Positions 32,393-40,479 of a stretch of DNA of 64,000 bases are shown one piece after another. The notes under the pieces are model-generated. The model searched no databases. It was not told the DNA's origin and worked only from the letters and a program-made list of their open reading frames with translations. This DNA comes from JAFEBO01 sp036392375 (GTDB taxonomy: Bacteria; Planctomycetota; Phycisphaerae; Phycisphaerales; UBA1924), in assembly GCA_036392375.1 (NCBI GenBank), contig DASVYC010000046.1:1-64000 (forward strand), written 5' to 3'. A program made the translations under genes and the position numbers. Every line of letters starts with the position of its first letter. Within the stretch, counting starts at the first letter, position 1.

Positions 32393-34783
32393 TTACTCCT
32401 GCGGCGGCAGGTCCGACGGCTGATACGCCCCAGTGCAGGACCGGGGGGCCCGGATGACCTGAAGCAGGTCAATCTTGGTGGTGAGCGAGGTGCCAGAGGT
32501 GGCGAAAGAGCTTGGCTGCTGAGCACGCAGGACGAGCGAGCACGTCATGGTGCCGTCCGCGGTGAGCCATTCGTCGATCTGATACGATGGCAAGCAGACA
32601 TCGATGGTGCGACGGATCCACCCGCGACGACCGGTCGAGTCGGACTCCCGCGTCGCTTCCGTGCAGACGAACTTGGCTTTCTCAAAGGCCGTGGACCCCA
32701 CTGCGTCGCCGACCAGCCAGATACCGGCTCCAGGGATCCGAAGCTGCCCGATGAACGTCGGCTTGTCCGCCAACGTCCCCGAAGCGTTCGTCAACTCGAA
32801 CTCGACCTCGACGATGAACCGCAGAGTTTCATCGGTTTCGAACGCTGGCAAGTAGTTGGTGCGGGGCAGCACCTTCACGGACGCGGTCGCCGTCGTGTTC
32901 CACTCGTTGACGCCGCTGACGGGATACGAGTGCGTCGACGTCAGGGTGTCGAACGTGTGATTTGCCTGACCGGATGAGCCCCATCGCGGGTTGGTGTCGG
33001 TCACGCGACCAACAGTGTCGGTCGTCGTAAGGAGTGTGGAGTTGCCGCCGGTGTTCTGGCACGTCAACATGACGGGCTCGTACACCTGCTTGTAGTTGGC
33101 GGTGAAGGGCGCGTAGATGTTCGCGGTGTCGCTCCACACGATCATCTCGACGATGTTCTTGGACTTGAGCAGCGCGAGCTGGCGATTGCTGTCGTCGCTG
33201 GTGAGGGTGTAGCACGACCCCTCCGCTGCGGTTGCACTGCACGCGACGCCGACGTTATTTGTCGCCGCGGTCACCCAAGGCACGATCGTCAACCAGGGCT
33301 CCGGCGAGGCGACAGAGCCTTCGGACTCGATGATCGCCTCGAGGACCTCTCGGTGGTTGCGGAGGCTCGCCTCCCAGCGCGTCTCCAACGGGTACTCGGT
33401 TGTGTATCGATACGGGTTGCGCTGCAGGTACCGGGTGTAGTGGGCCCCTGCGCCCTGAATCGCCGTGTTGCCCCCGACCGCGTAGAGCTTCGGACTCGAG
33501 TAGTCCCCCGCGCGCTTGGTATTGGTCTGCAGATTCCATCGCTCGCGCGGGATGCTCGTGAGGTTTGTCGGGGCAGAGCCCGCGAGCACCTGCCGCAACC
33601 ACCCGTCGCCGCTGAGCGTGTCCCACGAGCCGCGTTCCTGGATACGTGAGAACGCCGGTGTTGACTGCTGGTACGGCGGAACCCCGTTCGAGTCGACCTC
33701 CTGGAAGAAACCGTTCTTCACTACCCCGGGCTTGATTGTGAAATAGTCGTAGTTCAACGTCTTCACGCTTGGCCAGAACGACTTCGCCGGATCAAAGCAG
33801 ACGTCGCTGAAACGCTGCGCGAGGGCTTGCTGCGCGACCTGGCCGTACCACGCGCCGATCCGAGTCGCCTGCTGCGCGTACGGCCCGAATCGAAAGCCGC
33901 TCGGCGCCGAGGCGTTGATTGTGACTCCGTCGACGAGCGGGAACTGCGAACTTCCGCCGAAGCCGAGCGGCCACGAGCCCGCACCATTCCTGTAGTCAGC
34001 CCACAGGTCCGCCATCGTTGCCGGGGTGGCGCCAGTGCCAGTCGTCCAACCCGGCACGGACAGACTGTCCCATCGGCAGTCGTTCTGGAGCATGAAAAGG
34101 TCGAGCTCGTGCACCGAGCTGTACATGTTCGGAAACTCGTTGGCCTCGGAGTCCATAAAGATCCGCGAGACCGGCGGCGGGGGAACGTGCGGGGCCATCA
34201 CGCCGGTGGCCGCGTCGTACCACGTAAAGAAGTCAACGAACCAGCCGAAGGGCTCGGTGTCGAGCCCGACAATGGCCCGCCTCAGATAGGGAACCCGCTG
34301 GTAGATATGGCTGGAGCTTGGAGTCGCCGGGCACCCACCGGTCTTGGGACGGATCTTGAGTTCGTTGCTCCCGCTCTTGAACATGTCGGTCGCGACGTGG
34401 TCGTACTGCGGATCGTTCTTCGACAGCGCGTTCTGAACGAGGAGGCACATCGTTTCAGGCGTGATCCATCCCTTCTCATCGAAGAACTTGGCGATCTGGC
34501 TCGTGGTAGCAAACTGGTACGAGCCGTGCACCCACAGGTCCCAGTCGGCGTCGCTCCACAGCGGCTCTTCACCCGTACCAGCCGCATCCAGCGGCGTGCT
34601 GTCCGTGGCCAACTGGTGTCGCACGATCGGGGTGAATGGCGTAACGCCGTGCACGGTCGGCGATGTCCACGAGGCCTGGCTTGGCGCCGCCCAAAAGAAG
34701 CACCGAGGAACAAGCTGCGCGTCGGCTGCAGCGACGACACTGCCTGCGACCGTGGCGAGAACGACTTTGGACGTGGTGTTCAT
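32393..34783 (-). CDS. Large secreted protein of unknown function
   Basis: The 796 residues have a signal peptide (MNTTSKVVLATVAGSVVAAA, then DAQLVPRC). The body is rich in Trp, Tyr, Asn and Thr, with stretches such as DWDLWVHGSYQFATTSQIAK, GLDTEPFGWFVDFFTWYDAA, VSRIFMDSEANEFPNMYSSV and NHREVLEAIIESEGSVASPE. The last roughly 220 residues have alternating strands (LRFIVEVEFELTNASG, QLRIPGAGIWLVGDA), like a beta-sandwich binding domain. The arrangement of Trp/Asp/Glu-rich core plus C-terminal sandwich resembles secreted carbohydrate-active proteins. I see no family motif, so the function stays open. The start follows AAAGG on the minus strand. The gene is divergent from the sigma factor. Confidence 0.75.
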   Translation of the reverse strand: MNTTSKVVLATVAGSVVAAADAQLVPRCFFWAAPSQASWTSPTVHGVTPFTPIVRHQLATDSTPLDAAGTGEEPLWSDADWDLWVHGSYQFATTSQIAKFFDEKGWITPETMCLLVQNALSKNDPQYDHVATDMFKSGSNELKIRPKTGGCPATPSSSHIYQRVPYLRRAIVGLDTEPFGWFVDFFTWYDAATGVMAPHVPPPPVSRIFMDSEANEFPNMYSSVHELDLFMLQNDCRWDSLSVPGWTTGTGATPATMADLWADYRNGAGSWPLGFGGSSQFPLVDGVTINASAPSGFRFGPYAQQATRIGAWYGQVAQQALAQRFSDVCFDPAKSFWPSVKTLNYDYFTIKPGVVKNGFFQEVDSNGVPPYQQSTPAFSRIQERGSWDTLSGDGWLRQVLAGSAPTNLTSIPRERWNLQTNTKRAGDYSSPKLYAVGGNTAIQGAGAHYTRYLQRNPYRYTTEYPLETRWEASLRNHREVLEAIIESEGSVASPEPWLTIVPWVTAATNNVGVACSATAAEGSCYTLTSDDSNRQLALLKSKNIVEMIVWSDTANIYAPFTANYKQVYEPVMLTCQNTGGNSTLLTTTDTVGRVTDTNPRWGSSGQANHTFDTLTSTHSYPVSGVNEWNTTATASVKVLPRTNYLPAFETDETLRFIVEVEFELTNASGTLADKPTFIGQLRIPGAGIWLVGDAVGSTAFEKAKFVCTEATRESDSTGRRGWIRRTIDVCLPSYQIDEWLTADGTMTCSLVLRAQQPSSFATSGTSLTTKIDLLQVIRAPRSCTGAYQPSDLPPQE

Positions 34784-34999
34784 GGCCGACCTTTCTGGAA
34801 CCAAGGACCCGGTGACTCCGACCGCGGCTCCAACACAGGAGCCGACCGGGGAATCCCACGATGGGCGGCTGCACCACCCACCCGCAAGGAACGCGCACGA
34901 GCCGCGACGCGAGTCACCGGTTTCTCGTATTTCTCGAAACTTCCTCTGGACGTCTGCGAACCATGCCGTAATCTGTCACTCGCAGACTTGGGAGGGCGT

Positions 35000-35539
35000 A
35001 TGGAGCCTGAGGTCGAATCCGCGGCGGCGCTGTCCGAAACGGTTCCGGCGAGGCTGTTGGCCGACATCTATGACCGCCTTTGTGGATACGCCGCCGTCTG
35101 CGCTCGCAGCGAACGCGACAACCCCTCGCCCACATCGATCGTTCATGATGCGATTCTGCGGCTCGGAGAGACGCAACGATTCGAGGACCCAGAGCATCTG
35201 TTTGCGTTTGCGGCAACGGCTATCCGGCACACGCTCGTCGATCGTGCCCGTCGACGCCATGTGCGTTCCCGCTGCGGGAGACAGTCGCAAGTCGACGATT
35301 TGGCCAGAGACAGCGCCGAGGTCAACGCCGCGGTCCTGGACCTGGACGCGGCATTGCTGCACCTCGCAGCGATCGACGCCAGGGCCGCCCGCATCGTCGA
35401 GCTCCGATTCTTCGGCGGTTTTACGATCGATGCCGCCGCCGCGCTGCTCGGAGTTTCTCGCAAGTGCGCGTGCGACGATTGGGCTTTCGCGAAGGCCTGG
35501 CTCTCGAGGCGCATCGGTTCATGGGGACATTCGACGTGA
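35000..35539 (+). CDS. ECF-type RNA polymerase sigma factor
   Basis: This directs RNA polymerase to a dedicated set of promoters. The 179 residues start MEPEVESAAALSETVPARLL after a perfect GGGAGG at the right distance. Region 2 is AYAAVCARSERDNPSPTSIV to HLFAFAATAIRHTLVDRARR (R-H-T-L-V-D-R/A-R-R-R). Region 4 is the helix-turn-helix IVELRFFGGFTIDAAAALLG. The Val-Asp-x-Ala-Arg block is characteristic of the planctomycete ECF group (Sigma70_ECF-type) encoded next to Ser/Thr kinases. The next gene, which overlaps by about 19 bp, is exactly such a kinase. No anti-sigma gene is adjacent, so activity may be set by phosphorylation. Confidence 0.92.
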   Translation: MEPEVESAAALSETVPARLLADIYDRLCGYAAVCARSERDNPSPTSIVHDAILRLGETQRFEDPEHLFAFAATAIRHTLVDRARRRHVRSRCGRQSQVDDLARDSAEVNAAVLDLDAALLHLAAIDARAARIVELRFFGGFTIDAAAALLGVSRKCACDDWAFAKAWLSRRIGSWGHST

Positions 35540-38304
35540 CCACGGATTCTCGCCACGAACGGGTGAAGAGACTCTTTGTGCACGCGATCGAGATTCCCAA
35601 GACTGATCGCGAAGCCTTCGTCTCGCGCACCGCACGAGATGATGACGGTTTGGTCGCGGAAGTCATGCAATTGCTCGAGCATCACGACCGGCCGGCAGCG
35701 ACGCTGCGGGCTGTCGTCGAGCGCGGTGAGAGCGCGGACACGGCACCCGCGCCGACCCACCTCGGTCGATACCGGCTGCACGAGTTGATTGGCGAAGGTT
35801 CCACTGGAAGGGTGTTCTTGGCGACGCAGGAGGGTCCGCATCGAACCGTTGCGGTGAAGCTGCTGCGCGCGGGGTTTCGGTCTAACGAGCGCGCCGCCGA
35901 TCGGTTCTTACGGGAAGCGGAGCTCCTCGCGCGAATGGACCACCCCGGGATCGCGCGGGTCTACGAATCTGGGATCGCGAGCCTGCCGGGCGGGGCCCAG
36001 GCGTACATCGTGATTGAGCATGTACCCGGGCTGCCGCTGAACCGGTACGCGGCGGTTCATGATCTGACGATTCCGAAGACGATCGAACTGATCGCCGCGG
36101 TCTGCGACGCGGTCGCCTACTCGCACGCGCACGGCATCCTCCACCGAGATCTGAAACCGTCGAACGTGCTCGTGGACGATCGCGGAAACCCGCGGCTCAT
36201 TGACTTCGGATTGGCGTTCACGTTACACGACGAGCACGGGACACAACCCACCCTCGCACCCGAGATCGTCGGCACACTGGCGTACATGAGCCCGGAATAT
36301 GCCTCCGGGCTCATCCACGGCAGTCCCACAAGCGACGTCTACTCGCTCGGCGTGATGGCGTACGAACTGCTCTCCGGACGACGCCCGCTGGAGATCGAAG
36401 GGCTGACGATCTGGGAGGCGATGCGAGTCATCCGCGAACACCGCATCGTGCCGTTGTGCGCGATCACTCCGTGTTGCGGCGTCGACTTGGACCTTGTCGT
36501 GCGAACGGCCCTGCAGACCGAGCCGCGCGATCGGTATCAGACCGCCGCGGATCTCGCCGCGGACCTCCGCCGCATCCTCGCCCACAGACCCATTTCTGTG
36601 CGACCGCGCACGGTTGGATATGTCGCGGGGCGGTTCTTGCGGCGCACTCGACGCCGGACGATCTTGACTGTCGTTGGGATCTCGCTTCTCGTGGCCAGCA
36701 ACGCAACAGCGGTTCGCGAGCTCTTCCTGGCGCGTCACCGCGCCCAAGCAACCGACTTGCTGTTCGACTACTCCAGCCGGTTGCAACGATTGCGATCCAG
36801 CACGCCCGACACGGACAAATCGACCGCACAGCTCGTCGAGCTGAGTCAACGCTTGCGTGAAACCCTTGCTTCATTCCCAGCGGTTGAGGCCCGACTCCAG
36901 GTTCAGATCGCCACGACGCTCGTCGCCGTATACGGACGCTTGGCCGACTCGGAGGGTGTGATCTCGCGATCTCGGTCCTTGCTCGCACAGAACAACTTCG
37001 ACGACGATTTGAGAAGCGAGATCAACCGATCCTGGCTTTCGATTCAGGCGTTCCGCGATCGGCCGCACGAGGTCGACGCCGTCGCGGCGAAGCTCCTTGC
37101 CGAAACGAGCGAAGAAGGTGGCAACCCCGAGCTGCTGCACGCTCTGCACTGGGCGCTCGCAAGCCGAAAGGCATCCGACGGCGTGTTCGACGCCTTCAAC
37201 GAGCACTTCTGCGAGCTTGAGCGGCTCGCACCATTGATGTCGCCTGAGCGGCAGCGCTACATCGCGATCGAGCACGCGGTCCTCAGATCCTTTGCACTGC
37301 TCAGAGCCGGAAGGCCCGTTGAAGCTGAGCAAGGCCTTCCGACGATGGACGAGATCGCAGATGCGCTCGCGTCTCGGCCGGGGGCCCTTGTGTACCGCGA
37401 CGCCGCCGACCTCCAGGCGAGCATTCAACTCTCTCTCGGTCGCGTACAGGCCGCCGAACGGATGCTCAAGCTGTGCCTGAGCGCCACGATGCCATTGTTT
37501 GAAGCCAAGTCGAGCGTCACCAACTCCATACGACAGCGTCTGGCCGGGCTGCTCTGGCTCAAGGGCGATATTGCGGGCGCCGAGATGCAGTTTCGGGAGC
37601 TGATCGATGCGATGGGACCTCGCGGAGCGAACGATCCGGTCGAGCATGCCAGCGCACTGAATAGCCGCGGCGTCTGCCTCCGTGATCTGGGAAGACTCGA
37701 CGAAGCAGAGGATGTTCTTCAAAGAGCTTTGTCCATACGGCTTCAAACCGGGGGACCGGAAAGCAACGTGGTCGCGGACACGAAGCTGAATCTCGCTTCG
37801 CTGTATCTCCGAACCGGCCGAGGACTGGACGCTCTGCGTCAAGCCGAGGAAGTCGCACGCATCCGCGAGATCCGCGGCGAGCGCACCGCACACAAAGCGA
37901 TCGAGACGCTCGCCACGCTGGGGCGAGCACGCGCATTGGTTCACGGTCCCGCGGCCGGACTGGCCTCGCTCCGCGCCGCTTGGAAAGCTCGCGTGGAGGC
38001 GGATCTTCTCACCCACTGGCAAACCGATGTCGCGGCCGAAGCGCTGATCGAGTGTCTGATCGCCAATGGCATGTTCGATGAAGCTCGCGATATCGCCGCA
38101 TGGGAGTACGCGCGGTTGATCGAACTCGCGGGCAACGAGAGCGTCGCAGCAGCCCGTGCCGCGGCGCGTCTCGATCGCGTGGCTCAGAGCGCTCTCACGG
38201 ATCCCGGCGGAATGACACAGTCTGGTTCGATCGTGCCAGTTGAGTTGCGTCCGGAAGGGAGCGTTCGGCCCGGCGGGCGCGATCCGGCTCACGGCGTGTA
38301 CTGA
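35521..38304 (+). CDS. Membrane Ser/Thr protein kinase with TPR-like extracytoplasmic part
   Basis: The 927 residues start MGTFDVTTDSRHERVKRLFV. A GTG at 35536, preceded by GGGGA and overlapping the sigma stop as GTGA, is an equally good start. The kinase domain spans about 82-355: glycine loop ELIGEGSTGRVFLATQ, Lys113 (VAVKLL), catalytic loop HRDLKPSNVLV with Asp210, LIDFGLA with Asp228, and YMSPEYASG. A membrane segment lies at about 378-397. The remaining 500 residues are TPR-like helices (HALHWALASRKASDGVFDAF, ASALNSRGVCLRDLGRLDEA, VADTKLNLASLYLRTGRGLD). Such Hanks-type kinases paired with ECF sigma factors are thought to phosphorylate and activate the sigma factor in planctomycetes. Confidence 0.93.
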   Translation: MGTFDVTTDSRHERVKRLFVHAIEIPKTDREAFVSRTARDDDGLVAEVMQLLEHHDRPAATLRAVVERGESADTAPAPTHLGRYRLHELIGEGSTGRVFLATQEGPHRTVAVKLLRAGFRSNERAADRFLREAELLARMDHPGIARVYESGIASLPGGAQAYIVIEHVPGLPLNRYAAVHDLTIPKTIELIAAVCDAVAYSHAHGILHRDLKPSNVLVDDRGNPRLIDFGLAFTLHDEHGTQPTLAPEIVGTLAYMSPEYASGLIHGSPTSDVYSLGVMAYELLSGRRPLEIEGLTIWEAMRVIREHRIVPLCAITPCCGVDLDLVVRTALQTEPRDRYQTAADLAADLRRILAHRPISVRPRTVGYVAGRFLRRTRRRTILTVVGISLLVASNATAVRELFLARHRAQATDLLFDYSSRLQRLRSSTPDTDKSTAQLVELSQRLRETLASFPAVEARLQVQIATTLVAVYGRLADSEGVISRSRSLLAQNNFDDDLRSEINRSWLSIQAFRDRPHEVDAVAAKLLAETSEEGGNPELLHALHWALASRKASDGVFDAFNEHFCELERLAPLMSPERQRYIAIEHAVLRSFALLRAGRPVEAEQGLPTMDEIADALASRPGALVYRDAADLQASIQLSLGRVQAAERMLKLCLSATMPLFEAKSSVTNSIRQRLAGLLWLKGDIAGAEMQFRELIDAMGPRGANDPVEHASALNSRGVCLRDLGRLDEAEDVLQRALSIRLQTGGPESNVVADTKLNLASLYLRTGRGLDALRQAEEVARIREIRGERTAHKAIETLATLGRARALVHGPAAGLASLRAAWKARVEADLLTHWQTDVAAEALIECLIANGMFDEARDIAAWEYARLIELAGNESVAAARAAARLDRVAQSALTDPGGMTQSGSIVPVELRPEGSVRPGGRDPAHGVY

Positions 38305-38498
38305 ATTGGGACGGGATCTCACGAATGCACCGAGTCGGATCCGCCGCGTATATGCCATCATTCGAACGCGGCGCTGGACGTCGGTCCACGAGCTCGCACG
38401 CTCCGTCACGCAAGAACAACGGGGCGAATGGAGAGTGTTCGCAAGCATCGCTGCAGCAACGGCTCGTCGTGCCCCCCTATCATCGAACTCTGACAACC
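38305..38498 (+). other. Intergenic leader upstream of tmRNA
   Basis: About 190 bp with no gene. TATCAT at 38478-38483 is a plausible -10 for ssrA, about 16 bp before the mature 5' end. No convincing -35 lies 17 bp upstream. Confidence 0.35.
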
Positions 38499-38843
38499 GG
38501 GGCCGATCGGTTTCGACCGTGCATGATCGGGTAGTCGTGGCGCGTCCAGGAGCATGCTGGCCTGGTAAAAAGCATGTAAAAAATTGATTGCTAACAGCAA
38601 TTACGCTCTCGCGGCCTAATTAGGCCTCGCATCCCGGCGTCAACGCCTGCTAGGCGTCGGGATGAAAACAGCAGGCTGGCCCCGCCGCGGCGTCACCGGG
38701 CGGCGGGGTGAGAAAACTCCGGCGACTGGGCAAAGGCGGATGCTGCTGAGGCAGCCGCCGCGCCGAGATCAATACATCAGCTACACGCGTAGAGGCGACT
38801 ATCAGACTGTCACGGCACGGGGGTTCAATTCCCCCCGGCTCCA
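38499..38843 (+). ncRNA. ssrA: Transfer-messenger RNA (tmRNA), tag ANSNYALAA
   Basis: tmRNA rescues stalled ribosomes by trans-translation with SmpB and tags the aborted peptide for proteolysis. The 5' end reads GGGGCCGATCGGTTTCGACC, the family start. The 3' end has the tRNA-like part GGGGGTTCAATTCCCCCCGG closing with CGGCTCCA. GGGGCCG pairs with CGGCTCC (one G-U), giving a 7-bp acceptor stem. CCA is not encoded. The tag frame at 38590-38619 reads GCT AAC AGC AAT TAC GCT CTC GCG GCC TAA, that is ANSNYALAA, ending in the ALAA degradation signal. It is one-piece, 345 nt, unpermuted. It lies between the kinase and an ASCH-like gene. No smpB is visible in the window. Confidence 0.95.
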
Positions 38844-38946
38844 TTCACATTGCCGAGTCTGCCCGATCGGCAACAGACGTCGGATTCTGTTGGCGGGCTT
38901 CGCCGTCGCGGCGTTTTCTCCAACCCGAACGCCGGTCCGACCGACG

Positions 38947-39486
38947 ATGCTGCCTGTCGACCATGCGTCGGCACGGGGTGCACGCGTGGGACGCGACTTG
39001 CTGATCTCGGTTCATCCGATCCATGTCGCCGCGATGCGGTCGGGGCGGAAGACCGTGGAGCTGCGGCGGGTTCGGCCAGCGATCGAGCCGGGTTGCCGGG
39101 TGGTGTTCTATGAGACGGCACCGATCTCTGCTGTGATCGCATGGGCCACGGTCGCCGCGGTGCATCGCGCCCCACCGATACGGTTGTGGCGGATGGTCGG
39201 CGCGAACTCGGCCTGTTTGCGGACCGACTTTTTGCGGTACTACGCCGATCGCGAGATCGGCTTCGCCATCGCGTTCCACGGGTTCAGGCTTCTGCCGCGG
39301 CCGGTGTCGCGTGGTTCGCTGGCGCGGCGGCTCGGCAGCTTCCACCCGCCGCAGTCGTATCGGTACCTCGACCGCTCGCGCGTGGATGATCGGCGCCTGC
39401 TGAGCCTGCTCGCGTTGCCGCAACCGGCTCGCGTGGCTTCGCGCACGTCTCGGCGGAGCGCGGCGGCGCTCCCGAAGCGAGGGTGA
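38947..39486 (+). CDS. ASCH/PUA-like domain protein
   Basis: The protein has 179 residues from ATG 38947. The key part is LLISVHPIHVAAMRSGRKTV followed by ELRRVRPAIEPGCRVVFYET and APISAVIAWATVAAVH. This matches the ASCH fold (a PUA-like beta-barrel, often RNA- or nucleotide-binding): K/H-P-x-x-x-x-I/M-x-x-G-x-K-T-V/Y-E-L/F-R, then a strand with a V-V-F-Y-E-T turn. The C-terminal part (RTDFLRYYADREIGFAIAFH, PPQSYRYLDR) is less typical and the tail is basic. The frame stays open upstream through tmRNA, so the true start could be a GTG at 38989. It is not obviously linked to its neighbours. The role is unknown. Confidence 0.7.
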   Translation: MLPVDHASARGARVGRDLLISVHPIHVAAMRSGRKTVELRRVRPAIEPGCRVVFYETAPISAVIAWATVAAVHRAPPIRLWRMVGANSACLRTDFLRYYADREIGFAIAFHGFRLLPRPVSRGSLARRLGSFHPPQSYRYLDRSRVDDRRLLSLLALPQPARVASRTSRRSAAALPKRG

Positions 39487-39498
39487 CCGCGGGACGCG

Positions 39499-39527
39499 TT
39501 GCAGAGCGGCGCACAAACTGGTAGAGT
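39499..39527 (+). promoter_or_regulatory. Sigma-70-like promoter at the head of the Tad operon
   Basis: TTGCAG (39499-39504), a 17-bp spacer and TAGAGT (39522-39527) lie about 85 nt before the cpaB start. Confidence 0.55.
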
Positions 39528-39617
39528 CCGATCGGGAAGCCCCGGGCGAGCACCAATCGCGCGGGGACGTTTGTCGCTCGCGGGGCGTTCGCGCCGCGGG
39601 CGGCAAAGGAGTGCCGC

Positions 39618-40445
39618 ATGGACAACAACCGGCTGATACTGGTCGCAGCCGTCGTGACAGGTATCACCGCGACCGCTCTGGCGTTCGCGTATCTCAAGAA
39701 GGCATCGGTTCCGACGGCGGCCGCTCAGGTGGAGGGCTCGGTCGAGATCCTGGCCACCGCCCGTGACCTGCCCGCCAACACCCGGCTCGAACCGGACACG
39801 GACGTGCAGATCATCAAGGTCCCCGAGGAAACCTTCGCGCAGCTCGCCAAGGCCGCGGTGAAGCGCAACGAACGGGCCAGCCTGCGCGGCCGCAAGATCG
39901 CCGGGCCCCTGCCCTCGGGCACGCCGCTCCTGTACTCCCACCTGGCCTCGGTCACCGATTTGACGATCACCCCCGGCAGCCGGGCGATGACCATCAACGT
40001 GACGGAGGCCGGCGCACTGGGCGGGCTGGTGGTGCCGGGCGACCGTGTGGACATCGTGGTGTCGCGGCGGTTGAAGGATCAGGCCTCCGCCCCCACCGCT
40101 CCGCCAGGCTCGGCCGTGACGCCTTCCGGGCAGCTCAATCCCGATTACCTGCAAACCATGATCACCGGCGCCTTGCAGAAGGGCATGAGCGGTTCCAGCG
40201 GCGGGGAGTGGGAATCCACCGTGGTGCTCGCCAACGTCAAGATCCTGGCCGTGGGCACCAGCCTTCAGAAGAGTCGCACCGAGATGCTCTTCGGCCAATC
40301 GACCGAGACCAGCACCGGCCGCTTCGGCGGCGGCACGGTCACCGTGGAAGTGACGCTGGACGAAGCGCTGCAGCTCATCAAGGCGACCGCCGGCAATAAC
40401 CCGGTGACGCTGCTGCTGCGGACCGAGCGCGTCGAAGCACCGTAA
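39618..40445 (+). CDS. cpaB: Flp pilus assembly protein CpaB/RcpC
   Basis: CpaB/RcpC is a periplasmic component of the Tad machine that contacts the secretin. The 275 residues follow GGAG, with the start at ATG 39618, MDNNRLILVAAVVTGITATA. The N-terminal membrane anchor (about 6-27) is followed by the SAF domain typical of the family (VEILATARDLPANTRLEPDT, DVQIIKVPEETFAQLAKAAV) and the RcpC domain (GLVVPGDRVDIVVSRRLKDQ). It is the first gene of the pilus operon, about 90 bp from the predicted promoter. Confidence 0.92.
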   Translation: MDNNRLILVAAVVTGITATALAFAYLKKASVPTAAAQVEGSVEILATARDLPANTRLEPDTDVQIIKVPEETFAQLAKAAVKRNERASLRGRKIAGPLPSGTPLLYSHLASVTDLTITPGSRAMTINVTEAGALGGLVVPGDRVDIVVSRRLKDQASAPTAPPGSAVTPSGQLNPDYLQTMITGALQKGMSGSSGGEWESTVVLANVKILAVGTSLQKSRTEMLFGQSTETSTGRFGGGTVTVEVTLDEALQLIKATAGNNPVTLLLRTERVEAP

Positions 40446-40479
40446 CCCCCACCCCTCTCCTTTCCGGAGTACCCGCCTC

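Noticed and set aside
38849..38873. Terminator for tmRNA
   Set aside because: TTGCCGA/TCGGCAA stem is present but has a 10-nt loop and no U-run.
38662..38946. Long N-terminal extension of the ASCH-like frame
   Set aside because: It runs through the tmRNA gene. The conserved domain begins after 38990 and a later start is sufficient.
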